Assembly: GCA_050732635.1 (NCBI GenBank)
Contig: JBOHRE010000057.1
Coordinates: forward strand, 1 to 22,545
Direction: 5' to 3'
Source: JBOHRE01 sp050732635
GTDB lineage: Bacteria > Gemmatimonadota > Gemmatimonadetes > Longimicrobiales > RSA9
Length of the DNA: 22,545 nt
Within the stretch, counting starts at the first letter, position 1; every line of letters begins with the position of its first letter. The notes under the pieces are model-generated. The model saw only the letters and a list, made by a program, of their open reading frames with translations. It made no database searches and was not told where the DNA came from. The translations under genes and the position numbers were made by a program. Below are positions 7,140 through 14,263 of this stretch, piece by piece.

Positions 7140-7577
7140 TCAAGCCGGGCTGATCAGCGGAAGCCCGCTCGCTTCATCCTGCTCGCGGCGCAGCTCCTCC
7201 ATATACACGGTCACGAAGAGCTCCAGCGTTGGACGCACGCTCGCGTCGTGCAGGTGGCCGGCGATCGCGCTGCCATCGCGCCGGCCGAGCACGCAATGCG
7301 CGTGCACCTTCGGCTCGCCATCCAGCCGCGCGATGTTGCCGACCAGGGAAACGACTTCCACCTGCTCCTCCACGGGCAGCGGCTCGTAACGTCGTGTGCG
7401 CGGCTCGAAGTATGCCAGCTCGGCTCGCTCGAGAGCGCCCAGCCCGAAAAAGCTGGCGGCCGGCGCCGCGGTCGCGCGCGCAAAACGCAGCAACGTCTCC
7501 TCGAAGCGGTCGCCTGTCTCGAGCACGAGCGCATACGTGCTCGACGCATCCGCCTGTTCCACACGCTGCCACCGCAT
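7140..7577 (-). CDS. DUF296/PPC-domain (PD1-like) small protein
   Basis: 145 residues covering one complete PPC/DUF296 domain. It begins YALVLETGDRFEETLLRFA, contains ASFFGLGALERAELAYF and VVSLVGNIARLDGEPKVHAH, and ends in the conserved CVLGRRDGSAIAGHLHDASV stretch. The HAH and GHLH histidines match the presumed metal-binding positions of prokaryotic members. Proteins of this family form small trimers and have been suggested to bind DNA or metal; the biochemical role is unknown. The ATG overlaps the stop of the upstream dehydrogenase (TGATG), so it is the last gene of the four-gene operon and probably translationally coupled. Confidence 0.85.
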   Translation of the reverse strand: MRWQRVEQADASSTYALVLETGDRFEETLLRFARATAAPAASFFGLGALERAELAYFEPRTRRYEPLPVEEQVEVVSLVGNIARLDGEPKVHAHCVLGRRDGSAIAGHLHDASVRPTLELFVTVYMEELRREQDEASGLPLISPA

Positions 7578-10570
7578 CAGCTCGAGCTCTCTCTCGCGCC
7601 CTGCCGGCCGCTGGCCGCAGCAGGGTAGCGCGCCTCGGTCTGCCGCTCCACGGCCGAACGCAGGATCTGGCTCAGGTGCAGCGCCGATCGGCCGGTCGAC
7701 TGCGCGATCTGCTGGCGACAACTGAAGCCATCCGTCACGATCAATGCATCCGATCCGAGCTCGCGCACGGCCGGCAGCAGTACGCGCTCGCCGCACGCCT
7801 GCGCGACTTCATACTTCTCCGCCTCGAAGCCGAATGCGCCGGCCATGCCACAGCAGCCCGTATCCGGCTCCCGCAGACGAGGCGCCAACGCTCGCAGCAG
7901 CTCGCGGTCCGGCTGCATACCGATCACCGACTTGTGGTGGCAGTGGCCGTGGAACAGGACCTCCTGCTCCAGCGGGCGAAGATCGAGTCGTCCGCGCCTC
8001 GCGCCCAGGAACTCACCAAGCGTCTTCGTCTGCGCCGCCAGCCGCTTCGCATCGCGCTCGTGGGCCAGCAGGTTCGGCAGCTCGTCGCGGAACACCGAAG
8101 CGCAGCTGGGCTCCAGCACGACGATCGGTGTGCCCAGCTCCAGCTCATCGCGTAGCGTCTCGAGCACGCGCTCGAGCTGTCGCCGCGCGAGGTCGAGCAT
8201 CCCCCAGTCATAGAGTGGGCGGCCGCAGCAGAGCGATGCCTCCGGTACCACGACGTCGCAGCCGCAGGCCTCGAGCAGCTCCGCGGCCGCCATGCCGATG
8301 TCGGGCTCGAAGTGATTCGTGAACGTGTCCGCCCAGAGCACCACGCGCTCGCGCTGTTCGAGCGACTGGCGCGGCTGCTCGCGCCTGCGCTGCTCGGCGT
8401 ACAGCGAACGGAACGTGCGACGTGCGAAGCGCGGCATCGACCGCTGCGTCGCAATGCCTGCCGAGCGTTTCAGGAGCTGGGACAGTCCAGGCGCGTGCAT
8501 GACCGCATTGATGAGACCGGGCGCATGCGCGGCCAGCCGGGCCCACCAGTAGATGAGGCCCATGGTGTACGCGGCCCGGGGGCGCAAACGGCTGGCATAG
8601 TAGTGGGACAGGAACTCCGCCTTGTACGTCGCGACGTCGACGCTCACCGGACACTCGCCCTTGCAGCCCTTGCAGGACAGGCACAGATCCAGTGCCTCCT
8701 TCACCGCCTCACTGCGCCAGCCATCCTGGATCACCTCGCCGCGCATCATCTCGAACAGCAGGTGCGCTCGCCCGCGAGTCGAGTGCTTCTCCTCGCGCGT
8801 GACCTGATAGCTCGGGCACATGGTGCCGGTCTCCGTCCTTCGGCACTGGCCGACGCCGACGCAGCGCAAGGTGGCGCGGGCGAAGTCGCCCCCGTCACCC
8901 GGGTACTGGAAATGGGTCTGCACGCGAGCCGGACGGTGCGACGTGCCTAGCCGAAGATTCTCGGCCGGGTCGTATGCATCGACGACCTTGCCAGGGTTCA
9001 TCCGACCGGCAGGATCGAAGATCCGCTTGAACCGCCGGAACACATCGACCAGGTCGGAGCCGAACATCAGCGGCAGCAGCGCCGCACGAGCCTGGCCGTC
9101 GCCGTGCTCGCCGGACAGCGAGCCGCCGTAGCGGACCACCAGTGTCGCGGCATCATCGAGGAACGCGCGATAGCGCTCGATCCCGCTGCTGGTCTCGAGG
9201 TCGAAATCGGTACGGGTGTGCACGCAGCCATCACCGAAGTGGCCGTAGAACGCACCATCGTAACCGTAGTCATCGAGCAGCGCGCGGAACTCCCGCAGGT
9301 ATGCGCCCAGCCTCGCCGGCGGCACGGCCGCGTCCTCCCAGCCCTCCCATGTGCTCTTCATGCCCGGCACGAAGGCAGTCGCGCCCAGACCCGATTCGCG
9401 GATCGTCCAGATGCGCGCTGCGTCGCCCGCATCACTGATCAGGCGTGCGTCGATGGCGCCACCGTTGCCGTTCGTGAGCTCGCGTGCGGCGCGTTCCGCT
9501 GCACTCGCGGCAGCCGCGGGTGTGCTGCCCGCCAGCTCGACGAGCAGCCAGCCGCGGCCGTCGGGCAGCAACTCCAGGTCTGAGACGTGCAGCCCCTTGC
9601 GTCGCATGTACTCGATGAGCCGATGATCCATGCCGTCGAGCCCGATCGGCTCCTGCGCCAGGACCTCGGGCACGTGATCGGCGGCGGCGTACACGTCCTC
9701 GTAGCCGAGCACGAGCAGTACGCGGGCGGCGGGATCCGGCCTCAGCTTCACCTCCGCCTCGAGCACCAGCGCGCACGTGCTCTCCGTGCCGACCAGCGCA
9801 CGCGCCACATGAAAGCCGCGCTCCGGCAACAGCTCCTCCAGATTGTAGCCGGATACGCGCCGCGGGATCGACGGGTACCGCTCGCGGACCAGGTCGGCAT
9901 GTGCATCGCGCAGCCCGCGCAGCGCGGCATAGATCTCGCCCCGTCTGCCGCCGGCAGCGACGATCCGCTGAAGCTCCGATTCCGCCGTCGCGCCGACCTG
10001 CATCTCCGTGCCATCGTAGAGCAGCACGCGTAGCGTTTCGACGTTCTCCTGCGTCTTACCGGCTACGATCGAGTGCACGCCGCACGAGTTGTTGCCGATC
10101 ATGCCGCCGATCGTGCACCAGCCATGCGTGGCCGGGTCCGGCCAGAACGTGAGCCCGTGCTCCTTCGCGCGCCGTCGCAGCGCGTCGTGCACGACGCCAG
10201 GCTCGACGCGTGCGACCTGCCGCTCGACATCGATGTCGAGCACGCGATTCACGTACTTCGCGAAGTCGAGTACGACCGCGTGGTTGCAGCACTGTCCGGC
10301 CAGGCTGGTCGCGCCGCCACGACCCAGGACCGGCGCATCGAAGACGCGGCAGACGTCCATCGCAGCCGCCGCATCGGCCGTATCGCGGGGTACGACCACG
10401 CCGATCGGCGTCTGCCGGAAATTCGATGCATCGGTCGCGTACAGCGCCAGGCTGCCATCATCGAAGCGCACCTCACCGTCGACGGCGCGACGCAGCGCGT
10501 CCTCGAGCTCGCGGCTCGGCTGCTTCGATGCTCCCGAACGTTGCACACGGAGCTGCGCCAGTCGCGTCAC
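7577..10570 (-). CDS. FAD-linked oxidase fused to Fe-S/CCG domains (D-2-hydroxyacid dehydrogenase, YdiJ/GlcD-GlcF type)
   Basis: 997 residues from GTG 10570, chosen because AAAGG lies five bases upstream and the previous stop is eight bases away. The order is an N-terminal FAD_binding_4 domain with PP-loop GRGGATSLAGQ (83-93), an FAD-oxidase C-terminal domain (ends near GRMNPGKVVDAYDP), a cysteine cluster C570/C576/C585, a classical 4Fe-4S motif C630-C633-C636-C640-P, and two CCG cysteine-rich domains (CCGRPLYDWG at 781, CCGMAGAFGFE at 906). This matches the roughly 1000-residue fused enzymes such as E. coli YdiJ, which oxidise D-2-hydroxyglutarate or related D-2-hydroxyacids and pass electrons onward through the Fe-S part. 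The substrate here is not shown. It is the third gene of the operon, next to an acid-sugar dehydratase. Confidence 0.9.
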   Translation of the reverse strand: MTRLAQLRVQRSGASKQPSRELEDALRRAVDGEVRFDDGSLALYATDASNFRQTPIGVVVPRDTADAAAAMDVCRVFDAPVLGRGGATSLAGQCCNHAVVLDFAKYVNRVLDIDVERQVARVEPGVVHDALRRRAKEHGLTFWPDPATHGWCTIGGMIGNNSCGVHSIVAGKTQENVETLRVLLYDGTEMQVGATAESELQRIVAAGGRRGEIYAALRGLRDAHADLVRERYPSIPRRVSGYNLEELLPERGFHVARALVGTESTCALVLEAEVKLRPDPAARVLLVLGYEDVYAAADHVPEVLAQEPIGLDGMDHRLIEYMRRKGLHVSDLELLPDGRGWLLVELAGSTPAAAASAAERAARELTNGNGGAIDARLISDAGDAARIWTIRESGLGATAFVPGMKSTWEGWEDAAVPPARLGAYLREFRALLDDYGYDGAFYGHFGDGCVHTRTDFDLETSSGIERYRAFLDDAATLVVRYGGSLSGEHGDGQARAALLPLMFGSDLVDVFRRFKRIFDPAGRMNPGKVVDAYDPAENLRLGTSHRPARVQTHFQYPGDGGDFARATLRCVGVGQCRRTETGTMCPSYQVTREEKHSTRGRAHLLFEMMRGEVIQDGWRSEAVKEALDLCLSCKGCKGECPVSVDVATYKAEFLSHYYASRLRPRAAYTMGLIYWWARLAAHAPGLINAVMHAPGLSQLLKRSAGIATQRSMPRFARRTFRSLYAEQRRREQPRQSLEQRERVVLWADTFTNHFEPDIGMAAAELLEACGCDVVVPEASLCCGRPLYDWGMLDLARRQLERVLETLRDELELGTPIVVLEPSCASVFRDELPNLLAHERDAKRLAAQTKTLGEFLGARRGRLDLRPLEQEVLFHGHCHHKSVIGMQPDRELLRALAPRLREPDTGCCGMAGAFGFEAEKYEVAQACGERVLLPAVRELGSDALIVTDGFSCRQQIAQSTGRSALHLSQILRSAVERQTEARYPAAASGRQGARESSS

Positions 10571-10578
10571 GGCGGCCT

Positions 10579-11754
10579 TTACACCCGGTACCGCTCGATG
10601 TCCGCGCGCTTCAGCGCGACGCCCAGACCTGGCGCGTCCCGGCGCGGCCGCAGCACGCCATCCTCCGGTACGGGCACGCCGTCGAAGAAGCGGCGCTCGA
10701 TACGCGCGTGATCCTCGAAGTACTCCAGGTGAAGCACACGCGGCGCGGCGTAGCACACCGGCAGATGCAGCAGCGGTGCGGTATGCGCCGAGAGCGGGAT
10801 CTCGTGCGCTGCGCAGAGCGCCGCCGCCTCAAGGAAGCCGGTGTAGCCGGCGCAGCGCGTGGCGTCCGCCTGCAGTACATCCACCGCCCCCGCCTCGAGC
10901 ATGCGCCGGAAATAGGCGACGTCGTAGCCGTACTCGCCGGCGGCAATGGCCATTCCGGCCGGCACCCGATCGCGCAGCAGCCGCAGCCCTTCCAGATCAT
11001 TCGACGACACGGGTTCCTCGAACCAGGTGACATCGAGCTCTGCGCTCGCCTGCCGTTCCGCGAACCCCAGTGCCTGCTTGCGCGTGAATGCGCCATTCGC
11101 GTCGACGAACAGCTCGACGTCGGGACCGATCGCGTCGCGCACCGCATGGACCCGGCTCAGGTCGCGTTCCGGTGTTCTGCCGATCTTCATCTTCACGCGC
11201 CGCATTCCCGCGGCAGCCCAGCCACCCAACTGTTCACGAAGCTCGGCCTCCGTACTCGATGTGAAGCCGCCGCTGCCGTACACCTCGACCTGCTGTCGCC
11301 GCGCTCCGAACAGCGTCACGAGGGGCACGCCCAGCAGGCGCGCCTTCAGATCCCACAACGCCGTGTCCACGGCCGCAATCGCAGTGGCGGCGAGCCCACC
11401 CTGGCCGATATTGCGCACGGCGTTGCGCATCGCGTCCCAGGCCGCGCCGATGTCCAGCGCGTCCATGCCACGGATCGTCGGATCGAGCACGTCGCGCACC
11501 AGCAGACCGGCCGCGGCATGCGTGTAGCTGTAGCCGAGACCGACCTGGGCGCCGGCATGCGCATGCACGACCAGCAGCGTCGTCGAGTTCCAGCACAGCG
11601 TCCCGTCCGATTCCGGCGTCTCGGTCGGAATCTGATAGCTGTCCGCATCGAGCGCCTGCAGCGGCGCCTGCGGCCGCCGGCCCGAATCGGCCTCCTCGCC
11701 TAGCGCCGCACGGCTGCGGCCATGTGCTTCACCGAGTGCTTGATCACGTCCCAC
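10579..11754 (-). CDS. Enolase-superfamily enzyme, mandelate racemase/acid-sugar dehydratase type
   Basis: An enolase-superfamily (beta/alpha)7beta-barrel protein. Barrel residues are visible in order: KMK base (K188, K190); metal ligands D218 (FVDANGAF), E246 (WFEEPV) and E274 (AAGEYGYD); and a D297/H324 pair (QADATRCAG, LSAHTAP) typical of the mandelate racemase subgroup. Such enzymes abstract the alpha-proton of a sugar acid and usually dehydrate it to a 2-keto-3-deoxy acid. The exact substrate is unassigned. The start is uncertain: no ATG/GTG/TTG lies between the upstream stop and the conserved domain. GTG 11754, with AAAGGAG ten bases upstream, is the only normal choice, gives 391 residues and overlaps the ThDP gene by 55 bp. 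Residues 1-35 would then be non-conserved. Confidence 0.87.
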   Translation of the reverse strand: MGRDQALGEAHGRSRAALGEEADSGRRPQAPLQALDADSYQIPTETPESDGTLCWNSTTLLVVHAHAGAQVGLGYSYTHAAAGLLVRDVLDPTIRGMDALDIGAAWDAMRNAVRNIGQGGLAATAIAAVDTALWDLKARLLGVPLVTLFGARRQQVEVYGSGGFTSSTEAELREQLGGWAAAGMRRVKMKIGRTPERDLSRVHAVRDAIGPDVELFVDANGAFTRKQALGFAERQASAELDVTWFEEPVSSNDLEGLRLLRDRVPAGMAIAAGEYGYDVAYFRRMLEAGAVDVLQADATRCAGYTGFLEAAALCAAHEIPLSAHTAPLLHLPVCYAAPRVLHLEYFEDHARIERRFFDGVPVPEDGVLRPRRDAPGLGVALKRADIERYRV

Positions 11755-13490
11755 CGGTGCGGGTCTCCTTTGAGCATCGACTTCACGTACTGCTGCGCCT
11801 GCTCACGCGTGATATGCGGCGGCAGCGGTGGCACGCTCGGATCCGTGACGAAATCGAGTACCGCAGGACGGCCCGCATTCAGTGCCTTCTCCCAGGCCGA
11901 TCCGATCTGCTCGGGATCCTCGACCCGCTCGCCGTACAGCCCGAGCAACTCGGCGTACCGCGCGAAATCGAGCGACGGTACGTCCTGCGACGCCGTGTAC
12001 TCCGGATCCCCAGCGAGGGCGCGCTGTTCCCACGTGACCTGGTTGAGGTCGCAGTTGCTGAGCACGCCGATCACCAGCCGCGGATCCTGCCACTGCTTCC
12101 AGTACTTGCCGATCGTGATCAGCCCGTTCATGCCATTCATCTGCATTGCGCCGTCACCCACCAACGCAATCGCGGGCCGCTCCGGATGGCAGAACTTGGC
12201 CGCAATCACGTACGGCACGGCCGGCCCCATGGTGGCGAGGTTGCCCGAGAGCGAGGCCATCATCGTGCGCTTCATGCGGAGGTTGCGTGCCCACCAGTTC
12301 GCCGCCGAGCCCGAATCCGCCGTGACCACGCAGTTGGCAGGCAGCCGGTGTGACAGCTCGTGGAAGACGCGCTGCGGATTGATGGGATCGGCATCCAGCA
12401 GCGCGCGCTCCTCCAGCAGCTCGTGCCAGTCGCGCACCTCGGCCTCGATCTTCTGGCGCCATGCGCGATCCTGTTTGCGCTCGAGCAATGGGATCAGCTC
12501 GCGCAGCGTGTCGCGGCTGTCGCCGACCAGGCCCACCTCCATGGGGTAACGGATCGACAGCATCTTCGCTTCGATGTCGATCTGTACACCCCGCGCCTCA
12601 CCCTCCTTCGGCAGGAACTCCGAGTACGGAAAGCTGCTGCCGATCATGAGCAGCGTGTCGCACCCGGTCATGAGCGTATGGCTCGGCTTGCTGCCGAGCA
12701 GGCCGATCGGACCGGTCACGTACGTCAGGTCGTCGTCCAGACACGCACGCCCGAGCAGCGCCTTGGCCACACCCGCGCCCAGCAGATCGGCGACCTGCAT
12801 CACCTCGTCCTGCGCGCCCAGCGCGCCGGCGCCGACCAGGATCGCCACCTTCTCGCCCGCGTTGAGCACCGCTGCCGCCCGCCGCAGATCCGCTTCGCGT
12901 GGCACCACCCGAGGCGCGCTGTAGCCGATGCCCGAATGCACTGTGCCGTGCTCGCGAGCGGGCCGCGGCTCCGCTTCCAGCTCCTGCACATCGTTGGGCA
13001 CGATGATGCAGGTCACCACACGCTCCGCTTTCGCGATCCGGTACGCGCGGTCCACCAGGTGCCGCATCTGCGCCGGATGCGTGCACATGTGGACGTACTC
13101 GTTGGCGACGTCCTTGAAGAGCGAGATCAGATCGACTTCCTGCTGGTAATCGCCGCCGAGCGAACGCGAGTCCTGCTGACCGACAATGGCAACCACGCCC
13201 TGATGATCCATCTTCGCGTCGTACAAACCGTTCAGGAGGTGGATCGCACCCGGCCCCGACGTGGCCAGACAGACGCCCGGTTCACCCGTCCACTTGCTGT
13301 GCGCGCAGGCCATGAACGCGGACAGCTCCTCGTGGCGCGACTGCACGAATTCGATGGCGTAATCCGTGCCCTCCGCGCGCTGCAGCGACCCCATGATGCC
13401 ATTGATCCCATCGCCGGGATACCCGTAGATCCGTTCGACGCCCCAATCCGAAAGGCGCTTGATGAGGAAGTCCGCTACTGTGTCGGCCAT
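11700..13490 (-). CDS. ThDP-dependent enzyme, pyruvate oxidase/pyruvate:quinone dehydrogenase-like
   Basis: 596 residues of the POX/acetolactate-synthase group. The ThDP N-domain has GYPGDGINGIMG and catalytic Glu54 in SRHEE, followed by CLATSGPGAIHLLNGLYDAK. The central domain contains AILVGAGALGAQDEV and a cofactor or Rossmann-like region. The C-domain carries the metal/ThDP motif starting GDG at 445, with the partner Asn in LSNCDLNQVTWE (about 479-483). Close relatives are FAD-dependent pyruvate oxidases (PoxB-like), giving acetate, CO2 and reduced quinone. Specificity here is inferred. The start is ATG 13490 with AGGAGG seven bases upstream; earlier in-frame codons lack a ribosome site. 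It heads a leftward operon, and its upstream region carries the inverted 28-nt repeat pair. Confidence 0.9.
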   Translation of the reverse strand: MADTVADFLIKRLSDWGVERIYGYPGDGINGIMGSLQRAEGTDYAIEFVQSRHEELSAFMACAHSKWTGEPGVCLATSGPGAIHLLNGLYDAKMDHQGVVAIVGQQDSRSLGGDYQQEVDLISLFKDVANEYVHMCTHPAQMRHLVDRAYRIAKAERVVTCIIVPNDVQELEAEPRPAREHGTVHSGIGYSAPRVVPREADLRRAAAVLNAGEKVAILVGAGALGAQDEVMQVADLLGAGVAKALLGRACLDDDLTYVTGPIGLLGSKPSHTLMTGCDTLLMIGSSFPYSEFLPKEGEARGVQIDIEAKMLSIRYPMEVGLVGDSRDTLRELIPLLERKQDRAWRQKIEAEVRDWHELLEERALLDADPINPQRVFHELSHRLPANCVVTADSGSAANWWARNLRMKRTMMASLSGNLATMGPAVPYVIAAKFCHPERPAIALVGDGAMQMNGMNGLITIGKYWKQWQDPRLVIGVLSNCDLNQVTWEQRALAGDPEYTASQDVPSLDFARYAELLGLYGERVEDPEQIGSAWEKALNAGRPAVLDFVTDPSVPPLPPHITREQAQQYVKSMLKGDPHRWDVIKHSVKHMAAAVRR

Positions 13491-13560
13491 GTTCGATCCT
13501 CCTGTGAGCCCCATTGGCTGTAACGCGTCACGGCGCAAGAACCGTGCGGTCCAGGGGGCC

Positions 13561-13588
13561 ACCGCAGAGGCCGCGGCGGACGCAGAGA
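13561..13588 (-). repeat. 28-nt repeat, copy 2 (inverted arm)
   Basis: Read on the - strand, this begins tctctgcg and ends ctctgcggt. It differs from copy 3 at three of 28 positions. With 13668-13695 it forms a long inverted repeat with 79 bases between the arms, capable of a large cruciform or RNA hairpin. Confidence 0.85.
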
Positions 13589-13667
13589 CTGTAATCCGCA
13601 GGAGGCTCGGAGGTCAGCCCCCATTCCGGAGGTCGCCGGCGAGGCAAACTACGTTTCTTGTAGTCTT

Positions 13668-13695
13668 TCTCTGCGCCCTCCGCGCCCTCTGCGGT
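13668..13695 (+). repeat. 28-nt repeat, copy 3 (direct arm)
   Basis: The right arm of the inverted pair, in the same orientation as the lone copy at 162-189. It lies about 130 bp upstream of the mutase small-subunit start and 180 bp from the ThDP-enzyme start. Confidence 0.85.
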
Positions 13696-13697
13696 TT

Positions 13698-13755
13698 GAT
13701 GAGGATCGGGAGTGGGATAGGACGTACCGGAATCGGGATCGGCAGCGGGATCGCT
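13698..13755 (+). repeat. Degenerate G-rich hexamer-like repeat
   Basis: Loose repetition of ATCGGGA / GATCGG / AGTGGGAT units follows directly on the 28-nt repeat. The units are too irregular to be a microsatellite. It resembles, in style but not in sequence, the GGGGCT-type tract inside meaB. Confidence 0.5.
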
Positions 13756-13828
13756 TGCCGCACTTCCGCGCCCCGCCTTAGCTTGCGGAATCGCACCATC
13801 AACCATCAACGGCGCCGCGCACGCTGTC

Positions 13829-14263
13829 ATGCCGGAACGCAAAATCAGGGTACTGGTCGGTAAGCCCGGACTGGACGGTCACGACCGCGGTGCGAAGGTG
13901 ATCGCGAGCTCGTTTCGTGACGCCGGCTTCGAGGTGATCTATACCGGCCTGCATCAGACGCCGGAGATGATCGTCAGCGCGGCCGTCCAGGAGGACGTCG
14001 ATGTCATCGCGCTCTCCATCCTGTCGGGCGCGCACATGACGTTGTTCCGGCGAGTGCTCGAGTTGCTGCGTGAGGAGGGCGCCGATCATATCCTGATCAC
14101 GGGTGGCGGCATCATCCCGGACGAGGACATACGCCAGCTCCAGCAGCTGGGCGTCGGCCGTCTGTTCGGACCCGGCACCGCGACGAGCGAGCCGATCGCC
14201 TACATCCGCGAGTGGTACGCCAGCCACGGTCGGGACCGCGAAGCCGTGGGGGCCGCACCGTGA
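13829..14263 (+). CDS. B12-binding small subunit of the acyl-CoA mutase
   Basis: 144 residues forming one cobalamin-binding Rossmann-like domain. The base-off/His-on motif is present as LDGHDRG (D16, H18, G21), with His18 the predicted lower ligand to cobalt. It continues with the Ser strand ALSILSGAH and the nucleotide-tail loop ITGGGIIPDED, and ends LFGPGTATSEPIAYIREW. This pairs with the catalytic subunit encoded at 1447-3162, which lacks this domain. The two halves lie 10.7 kb apart with an opposite-strand operon between them. The stop overlaps the carboxylase start by four bases (GTGA), so mutase and carboxylase are coupled. No clear ribosome-binding site is visible before the ATG. Confidence 0.93.
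   Translation: MPERKIRVLVGKPGLDGHDRGAKVIASSFRDAGFEVIYTGLHQTPEMIVSAAVQEDVDVIALSILSGAHMTLFRRVLELLREEGADHILITGGGIIPDEDIRQLQQLGVGRLFGPGTATSEPIAYIREWYASHGRDREAVGAAP

Larger units (their letters stand above)
13491..13828. other. Intergenic region between divergent genes, filled with repeats
   Basis: This 338-bp gap separates the start of the ThDP operon (leftward) from the mutase small subunit (rightward), so it should hold promoters for both. No convincing -35/-10 pair was found by eye. What is visible is the inverted pair of 28-nt repeats, a small hairpin (arms ACTAC and GTAGT, about 13649-13665) between them, and a degenerate G-rich hexamer stretch (13698-13755). The AGGAGG of the ThDP gene lies at its left edge. 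Confidence 0.7.

Noticed and set aside
10210..11703. 497-codon open frame on the + strand over the dehydratase and flavoprotein genes
   Set aside because: Antisense shadow of the real - strand genes. It is Arg/His/Ala-rich with no family signature.
12360..13523. 387-codon open frame on the + strand opposite the ThDP enzyme
   Set aside because: Antisense shadow. The opposite strand carries intact ThDP motifs and an AGGAGG-led ATG.
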